From Symsagittifera roscoffensis (Eukaryota; Xenacoelomorpha; Acoela; Convolutidae): DNA of 64,000 bases. Below are positions 48,556-59,864 of this stretch, in pieces. A model generated the notes under the pieces. It made no database searches. It was not told where the DNA came from and worked only from the letters and a program-made list of their open reading frames with translations. The translations under genes were made by a program, and so were the position numbers. Where the stretch lies: NCBI RefSeq assembly GCF_963678635.1, contig NC_087066.1:57430312-57494311 (forward strand), in the 5' to 3' direction. Positions within the stretch are counted from its first letter, which is position 1. Every line of letters begins with the position of its first letter.

Positions 48556-49450
48556 TCAAGAGTCCCTCTGGCTCAATCCACGATTGGGAGCAGCCATCAG
48601 CCTTCGCAGTTCGCTGCTCTCCGCTATCAAGGCCAGCACAGCATAAACAAATTGGAGCGCCGGTTGCATGCTCGCGTATCCAGGCGACGACGCTAGCACC
48701 ACTTTTGTCTTCGATGCCAGCCTAACCGTCACCAACTCTTGTATGTTCACCATCGCGGAAGACAGTGTCTGGATAGCATCCCACATTTTCTTTGGCATAG
48801 GTTCTTCTTCTCGCAAGGGCTATAGATGTCCTGCCCTGTGGCAGGTGATCCTTTTTTCCTGTGAACAACAGCAGCTCAGGCTCACATGGCGTCTCCGATT
48901 TAATCGCTACAACCAAACATAACATCTGATTTAGTTCTGCCCATGGCAACATGTACACATGAGTTTTCGGCCAGAACAGCTTCTCCGGCGTACCCATGAA
49001 GTCTAAACTCGCGACGATTAAGACTCTCGCGGCTCCAGGGTCCAGGCAATTGTAATCGGCCAGTGCCTTAGTCAATTTGATAGCTCCAAGTCCCTCCCCA
49101 CATTTCGCATCATTCAGCAGTTCTGGGCCCGCGTAAGCAGTTTCAGGAAACCGCAGAAAATTGGGATCCAGACCAGAAGCTTGTCCACTGCTCGCAGTTG
49201 CGCAGGTTTCGCCACCCTTATTTAGACCAGGTTCGTAAGATGCTTCAATCTTACCCGGGCTTCCCAGTTCCTTCAAGGGTCGATAGATAATTGGGCCAAA
49301 CACCGCACTTCTTGGGATTCCTGATAGATCCGACCTCTCCAGGTTCCTATGTCGAAAAAAATGCACCTCGCGGGCCTTTAGCCAGTCAACGCAAAATTGA
49401 TTACTCAAGTCCTCATGAGACAAACACTTGAGTTCAATCGCATAAAACAT
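48556..49450 (-). pseudogene. Array ORF, copy 1 (unidentified protein, frameshifted)
   Basis: The 242-codon frame from 49,450 begins MFYAIELKCLSHEDLSNQFC and includes FGPIIYRPLKELG, NDAKCGEGLGAIKLTKALAD, ARVLIVASLDFMGTPEKLFW and HVYMLPWAE. Near 48,820 a better continuation lies in another frame (48,816-48,556: REEEPMPKKMWDAIQTLSSA, VTVRLASKTKVVLASS, ALQFVYAVLALIAESSELRR). The overlap suggests one frameshift in a protein of about 320 residues. No signal peptide or membrane helix is evident at the start. Not recognised. It is the copy nearest to the decayed region at 45.6-48.5 kb. Confidence 0.6.
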
Positions 49451-50228
49451 ATTCTAGCAATTGAATTTAGAAACTCATGACTTTGAAACAAACTCTGGAA
49501 CTAACTCTTGTATCTGATGTTTCGATATTTTTGGGCCACTAGGTCACTTCACTACGACGGTACTCTAATCAAATTGCACTCTAGATCGAGATAAACACTT
49601 CGCACTTCGGAATCGCTTGTTGCAGTTCGCAATCGCCTCGCACTTTGCAATCGCTCTCGATGCTCTCTGTCATTAATCAGACATTTCTTCTCTGGTATCA
49701 AACAAAAAAATTTACTTCAGAGATTTTTTTCGTTCAAATTTTTGTGCAAGTTTTGACTTCTCCATCTGGTTGTGTAACATTCGCCCGGAATTAAAATCCG
49801 ACAAGAAATAAAACTAGATCCTACAACGATCGGCTAGCGTCTAAAAAGAGCTTTACGTTCTTTTGACCGTCTCTGCCATAGCCAAATCAACGTGGTTTTT
49901 ATTACATCGGGTCGACAAAGTCATTACTGCGTAAAAACTATCGGCCACGAAAACTTACTTCATTTACATGTAAAACAGTGAGCTCATGGCTGGGTCTCCC
50001 ATTCCTTCGACTTCTCTTTTCTCGTGATCTGAAAATGAATATGATTGTTATTAAACTAAGTGCACATTTGGGGAAGCTAAAATTTGTTAAATGAAAGCTT
50101 TGCAGCAAGCTCCGTCTTCACAATAATAACAGGAATAAAATCCGAGGGTTCGCTAAAACCCAGCAATTGCAGTATTCAGTTTAGTTTTCAGTTATAAGTG
50201 TAGGTTTCTTCAGGTATCTACAGTTGTT
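49451..50228 (-). promoter_or_regulatory. Array spacer (copy 1 shown), with splice-like sites upstream of the ORF
   Basis: Between ORFs every unit has ~0.78 kb of conserved spacer. On the minus strand it reads, toward the ORF, TTATAACTGAAAACTAAACTG, later CATTTTCAG|ATCACGAGAA, then ATGGGAGACCCAGCCATGAG, and AAATGAAG|TAAGT-like donor sequence. Just before the ORF comes TTGCTAG|AATATG. These would fit a small leader exon spliced to the ORF exon, but there is no transcript evidence. Confidence 0.3.
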
Positions 50229-50253
50229 GCTCAACTTGCTGCCAGTTTTGGTT

Positions 50254-51151
50254 TCAAGAGTCCCTTTGGCTCAATCCACGATTGGGAGCAGCCATCAGCC
50301 TTCGCAGTTCGCTGCTCTCCGCTATCAAGGCCAGCACAGCATAAACAAATTGGAGCGCCGGTTGCATGCTCGCGTATCCAGGCGACGACGCTAGCACCAC
50401 TTTTGTCTTCGATGCCAGCCTAACCGTCACCAACTCTTGTATGTTCACCATCATCGCGGAAGACAGTGTCTGGATAGCATCCCACATTTTCTTTGGCATA
50501 GGTTCTTCTTCTCGCAAGGGCTATAGATGTCATGCCCTGTGGCAGGTGATCCTTTTTTCCTGTGAACAACAGCAGCTCAGGCTCACATGGCGTCTCCGAT
50601 TTAATCGCTACAACCAAACATAACATCTGATTTGGTTCTGCCCATGGCAACATGTACACATGAGTTTTCGGCCAGAACAGCTTCTCCGGCGTACCCATGA
50701 AGTCTAAACTCGCGACGATTAAGACTCTCGCGGCTCCAGGGTCCAGGCAATTGTAATCGGCCAGTGCCTTAGTCAATTTGATAGCTCCAAGTCCCTCCCC
50801 ACATTTCGCATCATTCAACAGTTCTGGGCCCGCGTAAGCAGTTTCAGGAAACCGCAGAAACTTGGGATCCAGACCAGAAGCTTGTCCACTGCTCGCAGTT
50901 GCGCAGGTTTCGCCACCCTTATTTAGACCAGGTTCGTAAGATGCTTCAATCTTACCCGGGCTTCCCAGTTCCTTCAAGGGTCGATAAATAATTGGGCCAA
51001 ACACCGCACTTCTTGGGATTCCTGATAGATCCGACCTCTCCAGGTTCCTATGTCGAAAAAAATGCGCCTCGCGGGCCTTTAGCCAGTCAACGCAAAATTG
51101 ATTACTCAAGTCCTCATGAGACAAACACTTGAGTTCAATCGCATAAAACAT
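50254..51151 (-). pseudogene. Array ORF, copy 2
   Basis: Same as copy 1, with frames 51,151-50,420 (243 codons) and 50,517-50,254. One codon longer because of an extra ATC that adds a residue in both frames (AMMVNI; FRDDGEH). Substitutions are few (for example V to A in KAREAHFF). The frameshift is at the same place. Confidence 0.6.
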
Positions 51152-51954
51152 ATTCTAGCAATTGAATTTAGAAACTCATGACTTTGAAACAAACTCTGGA
51201 ACTAACTCTTGTATCTGATGTTTCGATATTTTTGGGCCACTAGGTCACTTCACTACGACGGTACTCTAATCAAATTGCACTCTAGATCGAGATAAACACT
51301 TCGCACTTCGGAATCGCTTGTTGCAGTTCGCAATCGCCCCGCACTTTGCAATCGCTCTCGATGCTCTCTGTCATTAATCAGACATTTCTTCTCTGGTATC
51401 AAACAAAAAAATTTACTTCAGAGATTTTTTTCGTTCAAATTTTTGTGCAAGTTTTGACTTCTCCATCTGGTTGTGTAACATTCGCCCGGAATTAAAATCC
51501 GACAAGAAATAAAACTAGATCCTACAACGATTGGCTAGCGTCTAAAAAGAGCTTTACGTTCTTTTGACCGTCTCTGCCATAGCCAAATCAACGTGGTTTT
51601 TATTACATCGGGTCGACAAAGTCATTACTGCGTAAAAACTATCGGCCACGAAAACTTACTTCATTTACATGTAAAACAGTGAGCTCATGGCTGGGTCTCC
51701 CATTCCTTCGACTTCTCTTTTCTCGTAATCTGAAAATGAATATGATTGTTATTAAACTAAGTGCACATTTGGGGAAGCTAAAATTTGTTAAATGAAAGCT
51801 TTGCAGCAAGCTCCGTCTTCACAATAATAACAGGAATAAAATCCGAGGGTTCGCTAAAACCCAGCAATTGCAGTATTCAGTTTAGTTTTCAGTTATAAGT
51901 GTAGGTTTCTTCAGGTATCTACAGTTGTTGCTCAACTTGCTGCCAGTTTTGGTT

Positions 51955-52852
51955 TCAAGAGTCCCTTTGGCTCAATCCACGATTGGGAGCAGCCATCAGC
52001 CTTCGCAGTTCGCTGCTCTCCGCTATCAAGGCCAGCACAGCATAAACAAATTGGAGCGCCGGTTGCATGCTCGCGTATCCAGGCGACGACGCTAGCACCA
52101 CTTTTGTCTTCGATGCCAGCCTAACCGTCACCAACTCTTGTATGTTCACCATCATCGCGGAAGACAGTGTCTGGATAGCATCCCACATTTTCTTTGGCAT
52201 AGGTTCTTCTTCTCGCAAGGGCTATAGATGTCATGCCCTGTGGCAGGTGATCCTTTTTTCCTGTGAACAACAGCAGCTCAGGCTCACATGGCGTCTCCGA
52301 TTTAATCGCTACAACCAAACATAACATCTGATTTGGTTCTGCCCATGGCAACATGTACACATGAGTTTTCGGCCAGAACAGCTTCTCCGGCGTACCCATG
52401 AAGTCTAAACTCGCGACGATTAAGACTCTCGCGGCTCCAGGGTCCAGGCAATTGTAATCGGCCAGTGCCTTAGTCAATTTGATAGCTCCAAGTCCCTCCC
52501 CACATTTCGCATCATTCAACAGTTCTGGGCCCGCGTAAGCAGTTTCAGGAAACCGCAGAACCTTGGGATCCAGACCAGAAGCTTGTCCACTGCTCGCAGT
52601 TGCGCAGGTTTCGCCACCCTTATTTAGACCAGGTTCGTAAGATGCTTCAATCTTACCCGGGCTTCCCAGTTCCTTCAAGGGTCGATAGATAATTGGGCCA
52701 AACACCGCACTTCTTGGGGTTCCTGATAGATCCGACCTCTCCAGGTTCCTATGTCGCAAAAAATGCGCCTCGCGGGCCTTTAGCCAGTCAACGCAAAATT
52801 GATTACTCAAGTCTTCATGAGACAAACACTTGAGTTCAATCGCATAAAACAT
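51955..52852 (-). pseudogene. Array ORF, copy 3
   Basis: Frames 52,852-52,121 and 52,218-51,955. It shares the extra codon with copy 2. Distinct changes include AHFLRHRN for AHFFRHRN and SGTPRS for SGIPRS, and KVLRF for KFLRF. Same frameshift. Confidence 0.6.
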
Positions 52853-53647
52853 ATTCTAGCAATTGAATTTAGAAACTCATGACTTTGAAACAAACTCTGG
52901 AACTAACTCTTGTATCTGATGTTTCGATATTTTTGGGCCACTTCACTACGACGGTACTCTAATCAAATTGCACTCTAGATCGAGATAAACACTTCGCACT
53001 TCGGAATCGTTTGTTGCAGTTCGCAATCGCCTCGCACTTTGCAATCGCTCTCGATGCTCTCTGTCATTAATCAGACATTTCTTCTCTGGTATCAAACAAA
53101 AAAATTTACTTCAGAGATTTTTTTCGTTCAAATTTTTGTGCAAGTTTTGACTTCTCCATCTGGTTGTGTAACATTCGCCCGGAATTAAAATCCGACAAGA
53201 AATAAAACTAGATCCTACAACGATTGGCTAGCGTCTAAAAAGAGCTTTACGTTCTTTTGACCGTCTCTGCCATAGCCAAATCAACGTGGTTTTTATTACA
53301 TCGGGTCGACAAAGTCATTACTGCGTAAAAACTATCGGCCACGAAAACTTACTTCATTTACATGTAAAACAGTGAGCTCATGGCTGGGTCTCCCATTCCT
53401 TCGACTTCTCTTTTCTCGTAATCTGAAAATGAATATGATTGTTATTAAACTAAGTGCACATTTGGGGAAGCTAAAATTTGTTAAATGAAAGCTTTGCAGC
53501 AAGCTCCGTCTTCACAATAATAACAGGAATAAAATCCGAGGGTTCGCTAAAACCCAGCAATTGCAGTATTCAGTTTAGTTTTCAGTTATAAGTGTAGGTT
53601 TCTTCAGGTATCTACAGTTGTTGCTCAACTTGCTGCCAGTTTTGGTT

Positions 53648-54542
53648 TCAAGAGTCCCTTTGGCTCAATCCACGATTGGGAGCAGCCATCAGCCTTCGCA
53701 GTTCGCTGCTCTCCGCTATCAAGGCCAGCACAGCATAAACAAATTGGAGCGCCGGTTGCATGCTCGCGTATCCAGGCGACGACGCTAGCACCACTTTTGT
53801 CTTCGATGCCAGCCTAACCGTCACCAACTCTTGTATGTTCACCATCGCGGAAGACAGTGTCTGGATAGCATCCCACATTTTCTTTGGCATAGGTTCTTCT
53901 TCTCGCAAGGGCTATAGATGTCCTGCCCTGTGGCAGGTGATCCTTTTTTCCTGTGAACAACAGCAGCTCAGGCTCACATGGCGTCTCCGATTTAATCGCT
54001 ACAACCAAACATAACATCTGATTTGGTTCTGCCCATGGCAACATGTACACATGAGTTTTCGGCCAGAACAGCTTCTCCGGCGTACCCATGAAGTCTAAAC
54101 TCGCGACGATTAAGACTCTTGCGGCTCCAGGGTCCAGGCAATTGTAATCGGCCAGTGCCTTAGTCAATTTGATAGCTCCAAGTCCCTCCCCACATTTCGC
54201 ATCATTCAACAGTTCTGGGCCCGCGTAAGCAGTTTCAGGAAACCGCAGAACCTTGGGATCCAGACCAGAAGCTTGTCCACTGCTCGCAGTTGCGCAGGTT
54301 TCGCCACCCTTATTTAGACCAGGTTCGTAAGATGCTTCAATCTTACCCGGGCTTCCCAGTTCCTTCAAGGGTCGATAGATAATTGGGCCAAACACCGCAC
54401 TTCTTGGGATTCCTGATAGATCCGACCTCTCCAGGTTCCTATGTCGAAAAAAATGCGCCTCGCGGGCCTTTAGCCAGTCAACGCAAAATTGATTACTCAA
54501 GTCCTCATGAGACAAACACTTGAGTTCAATCGCATAAAACAT
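53648..54542 (-). pseudogene. Array ORF, copy 4
   Basis: Frames 54,542-53,814 (242 codons) and 53,908-53,648. It lacks the extra codon, as copies 1 and 5, but has KVLRF as in copy 3, so copies carry mixed variants, as expected from unequal exchange or conversion. Confidence 0.6.
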
Positions 54543-55345
54543 ATTCTAGCAATTGAATTTAGAAACTCATGACTTTGAAACAAACTCTGGAACTAACTCT
54601 TGTATCTGATGTTTCGATATTTTTGGGCCACTAGGTCACTTCACTACGACGGTACTCTAATCAAATTGCACTCTAGATCGAGATAAACACTTCGCACTTC
54701 GGAATCGCTTGTTGCAGTTCGCAATCGCCTCGCACTTTGCAATCGCTCTCGATGCTCTCTGTCATTAATCAGACATTTCTTCTCTGGTGTCAAACAAAAA
54801 AATTTACTTCAGAGATTTTTTTCGTTCAAATTTTTGTGCAAGTTTTGACTTCTCCATCTGGTTGTGTAACATTCGCCCGGAATTAAAATCCGACAAGAAA
54901 TAAAACTAGATCCTACAACGATTGGCTAGCGTCTAAAAAGAGCTTTACGTTCTTTTGACCGTCTCTGCCATAGCCAAATCAACGTGGTTTTTATTACATC
55001 GGGTCGACAAAGTCATTACTGCGTAAAAACTATCGGCCACGAAAACTTACTTCATTTACATGTAAAACAGTGAGCTCATGGCTGGGTCTCCCATTCCTTC
55101 GACTTCTCTTTTCTCGTGATCTGAAAATGAATATGATTGTTATTAAACTAAGTGCACATTTGGGGAAGCTAAAATTTGTTAAATGAAAGCTTTGCAGCAA
55201 GCTCCGTCTTCACAATAATAACAGGAATAAAATCCGAGGGTTCGCTAAAACCCAGCAATTGCAGTATTCAGTTTAGTTTTCAGTTATAAGTGTAGGTTTC
55301 TTCAGGTATCTACAGTTGTTGCTCAACTTGCTGCCAGTTTTGGTT

Positions 55346-56240
55346 TCAAGAGTCCCTTTGGCTCAATCCACGATTGGGAGCAGCCATCAGCCTTCGCAGT
55401 TCGCTGCTCTCCGCTATCAAGGCCAGCACAGCATAAACAAATTGGAGCGCCGGTTGCATGCTCGCGTATCCAGGCGACGACGCTAGCACCACTTTTGTCT
55501 TCGATGCCAGCCTAACCGTCACCAACTCTTGTATGTTCACCATCGCGGAAGACAGTGTCTGGATAGCATCCCACATTTTCTTTGGCATAGGTTCTTCTTC
55601 TCGCAAGGGCTATAGATGTCCTGCCCTGTGGCAGGTGATCCTTTTTTCCTGTGAACAACAGCAGCTCAGGCTCACATGGCGTCTCCGATTTAATCGCTAC
55701 AAGCAAACATAACATCTGATTTGGTTCTGCCCATGGCAACATGTACACATGAGTTTTCGGCCAGAATAGCTTCTCCGGCGTACCCATGAAGTCTAAACTC
55801 GCGACGATTAAGACTCTCGCGGCTCCAGGGTCCAGGCAATTGTAATCGGCCAGTGCCTTAGTCAATTTGATAGCTCCAAGTCCCTCCCCACATTTCGCAT
55901 CATTCAACAGTTCTGGGCCCGCGTAAGCAGTTTCAGGAAACCGCAGAAACTTGGGATCCAGACCAGAAGCTTGTCCACTGCTCGCAGTTGCGCAGGTTTC
56001 GCCACCCTTATTTAGACCAGGTTCGTAAGATGCTTCAATCTTACCCGGGCTTCCCAGTTCCTTCAAGGGTCGATAAATAATTGGGCCAAACACCGCACTT
56101 CTTGGGATTCCTGATAGATCCGACCTCTCCAGGTTCCTATGTCGAAAAAAATGAGCCTCGCGGGCCTTTAGCCAGTCAACGCAAAATTGATTACTCAAGT
56201 CCTCATGAGACAAACACTTGAGTTCAATCGCATAAAACAT
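55346..56240 (-). pseudogene. Array ORF, copy 5
   Basis: Frames 56,240-55,512 and 55,606-55,346. It is nearly identical to copy 4; MLCLLVAIKS replaces MLCLVVAIKS. Same frameshift. Confidence 0.6.
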
Positions 56241-57018
56241 ATTCTAGCAATTGAATTTAGAAACTCATGACTTTGAAACAAACTCTGGAACTAACTCTTG
56301 TATCTGATGTTTCGATATTTTTGGGCCACTAGGTCACTTCACTACGACGGTACTCTAATCAAATTGCACTCTAGATCGAGATAAACACTTCGCACTTCGG
56401 AATCGCTTGTTGCAGTTCGCAATCGCCTCACACTTTGCAATCGCTCTCGATGCTCTCTGTCATTAATCAGACATTTCTTCTCTGGTATCAAACAAAAAAA
56501 ATTACTTCAGAGATTTTTTTCGTTCAAATTTTTGTGCAAGTTTTGACTTCTCCATCTGGTTGTGTAACATTCGCCCGGAATTAAAATCCGACAAGAAATA
56601 AAACTAGATCCTACAACGATTGGCTAGCGTCTAAAAAGAGCTTTACGTTCTTTTGACCGTCTCTGCCATAGCCAAATCAACGTGGTTTTTTTTACATCGG
56701 GTCGACAAAGTCATTACTGCGTAAAAGCTATCGGCCACGAAAACTTACTTCATTTACATGTAAAACAGTGAGCTCATGGCTGGGTCTCCCATTCCTTGCA
56801 CTTCTCTTTTCTCGTGATCTGAAAATGAATATGATTGTTATTAAAATAAGTGCACATTTGGGGAAGCTAAAATTTGTTAAATGAAAGTTTTGCAGCAAGC
56901 TCCTTCTTCACTATAAAAACAGGAATAAAATCCGAGGGTTCGCTAAAACACAGCAATTGCAGTATTCAGTTTAGTTTTCAGTTATAAGTGTAGGTTTCTT
57001 CAGGTATCTACAGTTGTT

Positions 57019-59184
57019 GCATTCGCATAAAATGCGCCAAGTGCATGTATCTGATTCTTAGCGCTGTAAATTTGAATCATTTGTCATCTGATAAATTTTC
57101 AGCGTAATAAATTTGAGAATTCCCAACTCGTTTTTTCTGTGCAAGTTTTGACTGCTCCATCTGGTTGAGTAACATACCGACGGAAAGGAAAGCTAGATAC
57201 TGAAACGATTGGCTAGCGTCTAAGTAGAGTTTTACGTTCTTTTGAGCGTCTCTGCCATAGCCAAATCAACGTGGTTCTCGTCACATCGGGTCGACAAAAT
57301 TATTACTGCTTAAAAGCTATCAGCCGCGCAAATTTGATCTACATGTAAAAGAGAGAGCTCATGGCTGGGTCTCAGTATCCCCATACCTGGTCACTCCTAG
57401 AAACAGGGCTGGTACAATGTTACTATTAAATTACTAGAATACTATTGGTTTTGTACAGTAGAAAAAATCACCCCATCCATCGGAGATGGACTGACCCATT
57501 CCTTCAACTTCTTTTTTTTCATAAACTGAAATTGAACTTCCGTATCCAGGCGACGACGCGAGCACCACTTTTGTCTTCGATGCCAGCCTAACCGTCACCA
57601 ACTCTTGTATGTTCTCCATCGCGGAAGACAGTGTCTGGATAGCATCCCACATTTTCTTTGGCATAGGTTCTTCTTCTCGCAAGGGCTATAGATGTCCTGC
57701 CCTGTGGCAGGTGATCCTTTTTTCCTGTGAACAACAGCAGCTCAGGCTCACATGGCGTCTCCGATTTAATCGCTACAACCAAACATAACATCTGATTTGG
57801 TTCTGCCCATGGCAACATGTACACATGAGTTTTCGGCCAGAACAGCTTCTCCGGCGTACCCATGAAGTCTAAACTCGCGACGATTAAGACTCTCGCGGCT
57901 CCAGGGTCCAGGCAATTGTAAGCGGCCAGTGCCTTAGTCAATTTGATAGCTCCAAGTCCCTCCCCACATTTCGCATCATTCAACAGTTCTGGGCCCGCGT
58001 AAGCAGTTTCAGGAAACCCTAGAACCTTGGGATCCAGAAGCTTGTCCACTGCTCGCAGTTGCGCAGGTTTCGCCACCCTTATTTTGACCAGGTTCGTAAG
58101 ATGCTTTGGTGGTTCTTCAATCTTACCCGGCTTCCCAGTTCCTTCAAGGGTCGATAGATGATTGGGCCAAACACCGCACTTCTTGGGATTCCTGATAGAT
58201 CCGACCTCTCCAGGTTCCTATGTCGAAAAAAATGCGCCTCGCGGGCCTTTAGCCAGTCAACGCAAAATTGATTACTCAAGTCCTCATGAGACAAACACTT
58301 GAGTTCAAGAAGCGCCATCAACTCTTTCTTCGGTTTTTTGGATCCATTTCAGATGAATTAACCTGAAAACGCGCCTAACATCAGCATAATCGCATAATAC
58401 ATATTCTAGCAATTGAATTTAGAAAGTCATGACTTTATAACAAACTCTGGAACTAACTCTAGTATCTGATGTTTCGATAATTTTTGGCCACTAGGTCACT
58501 TCACTACGACGGTACTCTAATCAAATTGCACTCTAGATCGAGATAAACACTTCGCACTTCGGAATCGCTTGTCGCACTTCGCAATCGCCTCGCACTTTGC
58601 AATCGCTCTCGATGCTCTCTGTCATTAATCAGAAATTTCTTCTCTGGTATCAAACAAATATAATTAATTCAGAGATTTTTTTCGTTCATATTTTTTGTGC
58701 AAGTTTTGACTTCTTCATCTGGTTGTGTAACATTCGCCCGGAATTAAAATCCGACAAAAAGTAAAACTAGATCCTACAACGATTGGCTAGCGTCTAAAAA
58801 GAGCTTTACGTTCTTTTGACCGTCTCTGTCATAGCCAAATCAACGTGGTTTTTTTTTTACATCGGGTCGAAAATGTCATTACTGCGTAAAAGCTATCGGC
58901 CACGAAAACTTACTTCATTTACATGTAAAACAGTGAGCTCATGGCTGGGTCTCCCATTCCTTCGACTTCTCTTTTCTCGTGATCTGAAAATGAATATGAT
59001 TGTTATTAAAATAAATGCACATTTGGGGAAGCTAAAATTTGTTAAATAAAAGTTTTGCAGCAAGCTCCGTCTTCACTATAATAACAGGAATAAAAACCGA
59101 GGGTTCGCTAAAACCCAGCAATTGCAGTATTCAGTTTAGTTTTCAGTTATAAGTGTAGGTTTCTTCAGGTCTCTACAGGTGTTG
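57019..59184. repeat. Divergent 2.16-kb version of the array unit
   Basis: It contains array ORF copy 6 and a spacer like those of the array, plus an extra block at 57,019-57,540 starting GCATTCGCATAAAATGCGCC. The same block recurs at 59,183-59,705, so the 2.16-kb unit is itself the start of a second tandem level. Confidence 0.85.
57434..58321 (-). pseudogene. Array ORF, divergent copy 6, 3' truncated
   Basis: Pieces 58,321-58,079 (MALLELKCLSHEDLSNQF...), 58,076-57,588 and 57,682-57,434. The start differs: here sequence upstream of GAACTCAAG is not the MFYAI of copies 1-5 but a block (58,309-58,385) with acceptor-like GTTTTCAG and KPKKELMALLELK. The middle is also different, with LLDPKVLGFPETAY directly after a KPAQLRAVDK stretch where copies 1-5 have an SSGQASGL run. 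The 3' end stops at about 57,540 after SKTKVVLASSPGYGS. This copy probably keeps an older form from which the array units lost about 75 bp. Confidence 0.6.
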
Positions 59185-59760
59185 CATTCGCATAAAATGC
59201 GCCAAGTGCATGTATCTGATTAGTAGCGCTGTAAATCTGAATCATTTGTCATCTGAAAAATTTTCAGCGTAATAAATTTGAGAATTCCCAACTCGTTTTT
59301 TCTGTGCAAGTTTTGACTGCTCCATCTGGTTGAGTAACATACCGACGGAAAGGAAAGCTAGATACTGAAACGATTGGCTAGCGTCTAAGTAGAGTTTTAC
59401 GTTCTTTTGAGCGTCTCTGCCACAGCCAAATCAACGTGGTTCTTGTCACATCGGGTCGACAAAATTATTACTGCTTAAAAGCTATCAGCCGCGCAAATTT
59501 GATCTACAATTTGACTTACATGTAAAAGAGAGAGCTCATGGCTGGGTCTCAGTATCCCCATACCTGGTCACTCCTAGAAACAGGGCTAGTACGCAGTTAC
59601 TATTAAATTACTAGAATAATATTGGTTTTGTACAGTAGAAAAAATCACCCCATCCATCGGAGATGGACTGACCCGTTCCTTCAACTTCTATTTTTTCATA
59701 AACTTAAATTGAACTTGTTTGTTATAAAAATAAATTCACATTTGGGGAAGCTAAAAATTG
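59183..59760. repeat. Partial repeat of the 57,019-57,540 block
   Basis: It starts GCATTCGCATAAAATGCGCC and carries the same CCATACCTGGTCACTCCTAG and CCATCCATCGGAGATGGACTG stretches. Small changes only. It ends near the foldback element, beyond which array sequence does not return. Confidence 0.85.
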
Positions 59761-59864
59761 TTAAATAAAAGTTTTGCAACGAAGCGAGAGACCCTATGGA
59801 ATCCCTGGTGTTCGCAGAACAAGCTCCTTCTTCACTAGGGAACCTTTCAATGGAATATTAAAAC

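Larger units (their letters stand above)
48531..57018 (-). repeat. Tandem array of a ~1.7-kb unit, five close copies
   Basis: GCTCAACTTGCTGCCAGTTT begins copies at 48,531, 50,229, 51,930, 53,623 and 55,321 (spacings 1,698, 1,701, 1,693 and 1,698). Each unit holds, from left to right, the end of a minus-strand ORF, the ORF itself and a ~0.8-kb spacer. Copies look about 98-99% alike. Copies 2 and 3 share an extra ATC (CACCATCATCGCGG). Copy 3 has lost 8 bp in the spacer (GGGCCACTTCACTACG at 52,935). The array ends at about 57,018, where a divergent sixth copy begins. Confidence 0.95.

Noticed and set aside
48668-48922. 84-85-codon plus-strand ORFs repeated in each array unit
   Set aside because: They are antisense to the longer minus-strand frames and show no independent motif.
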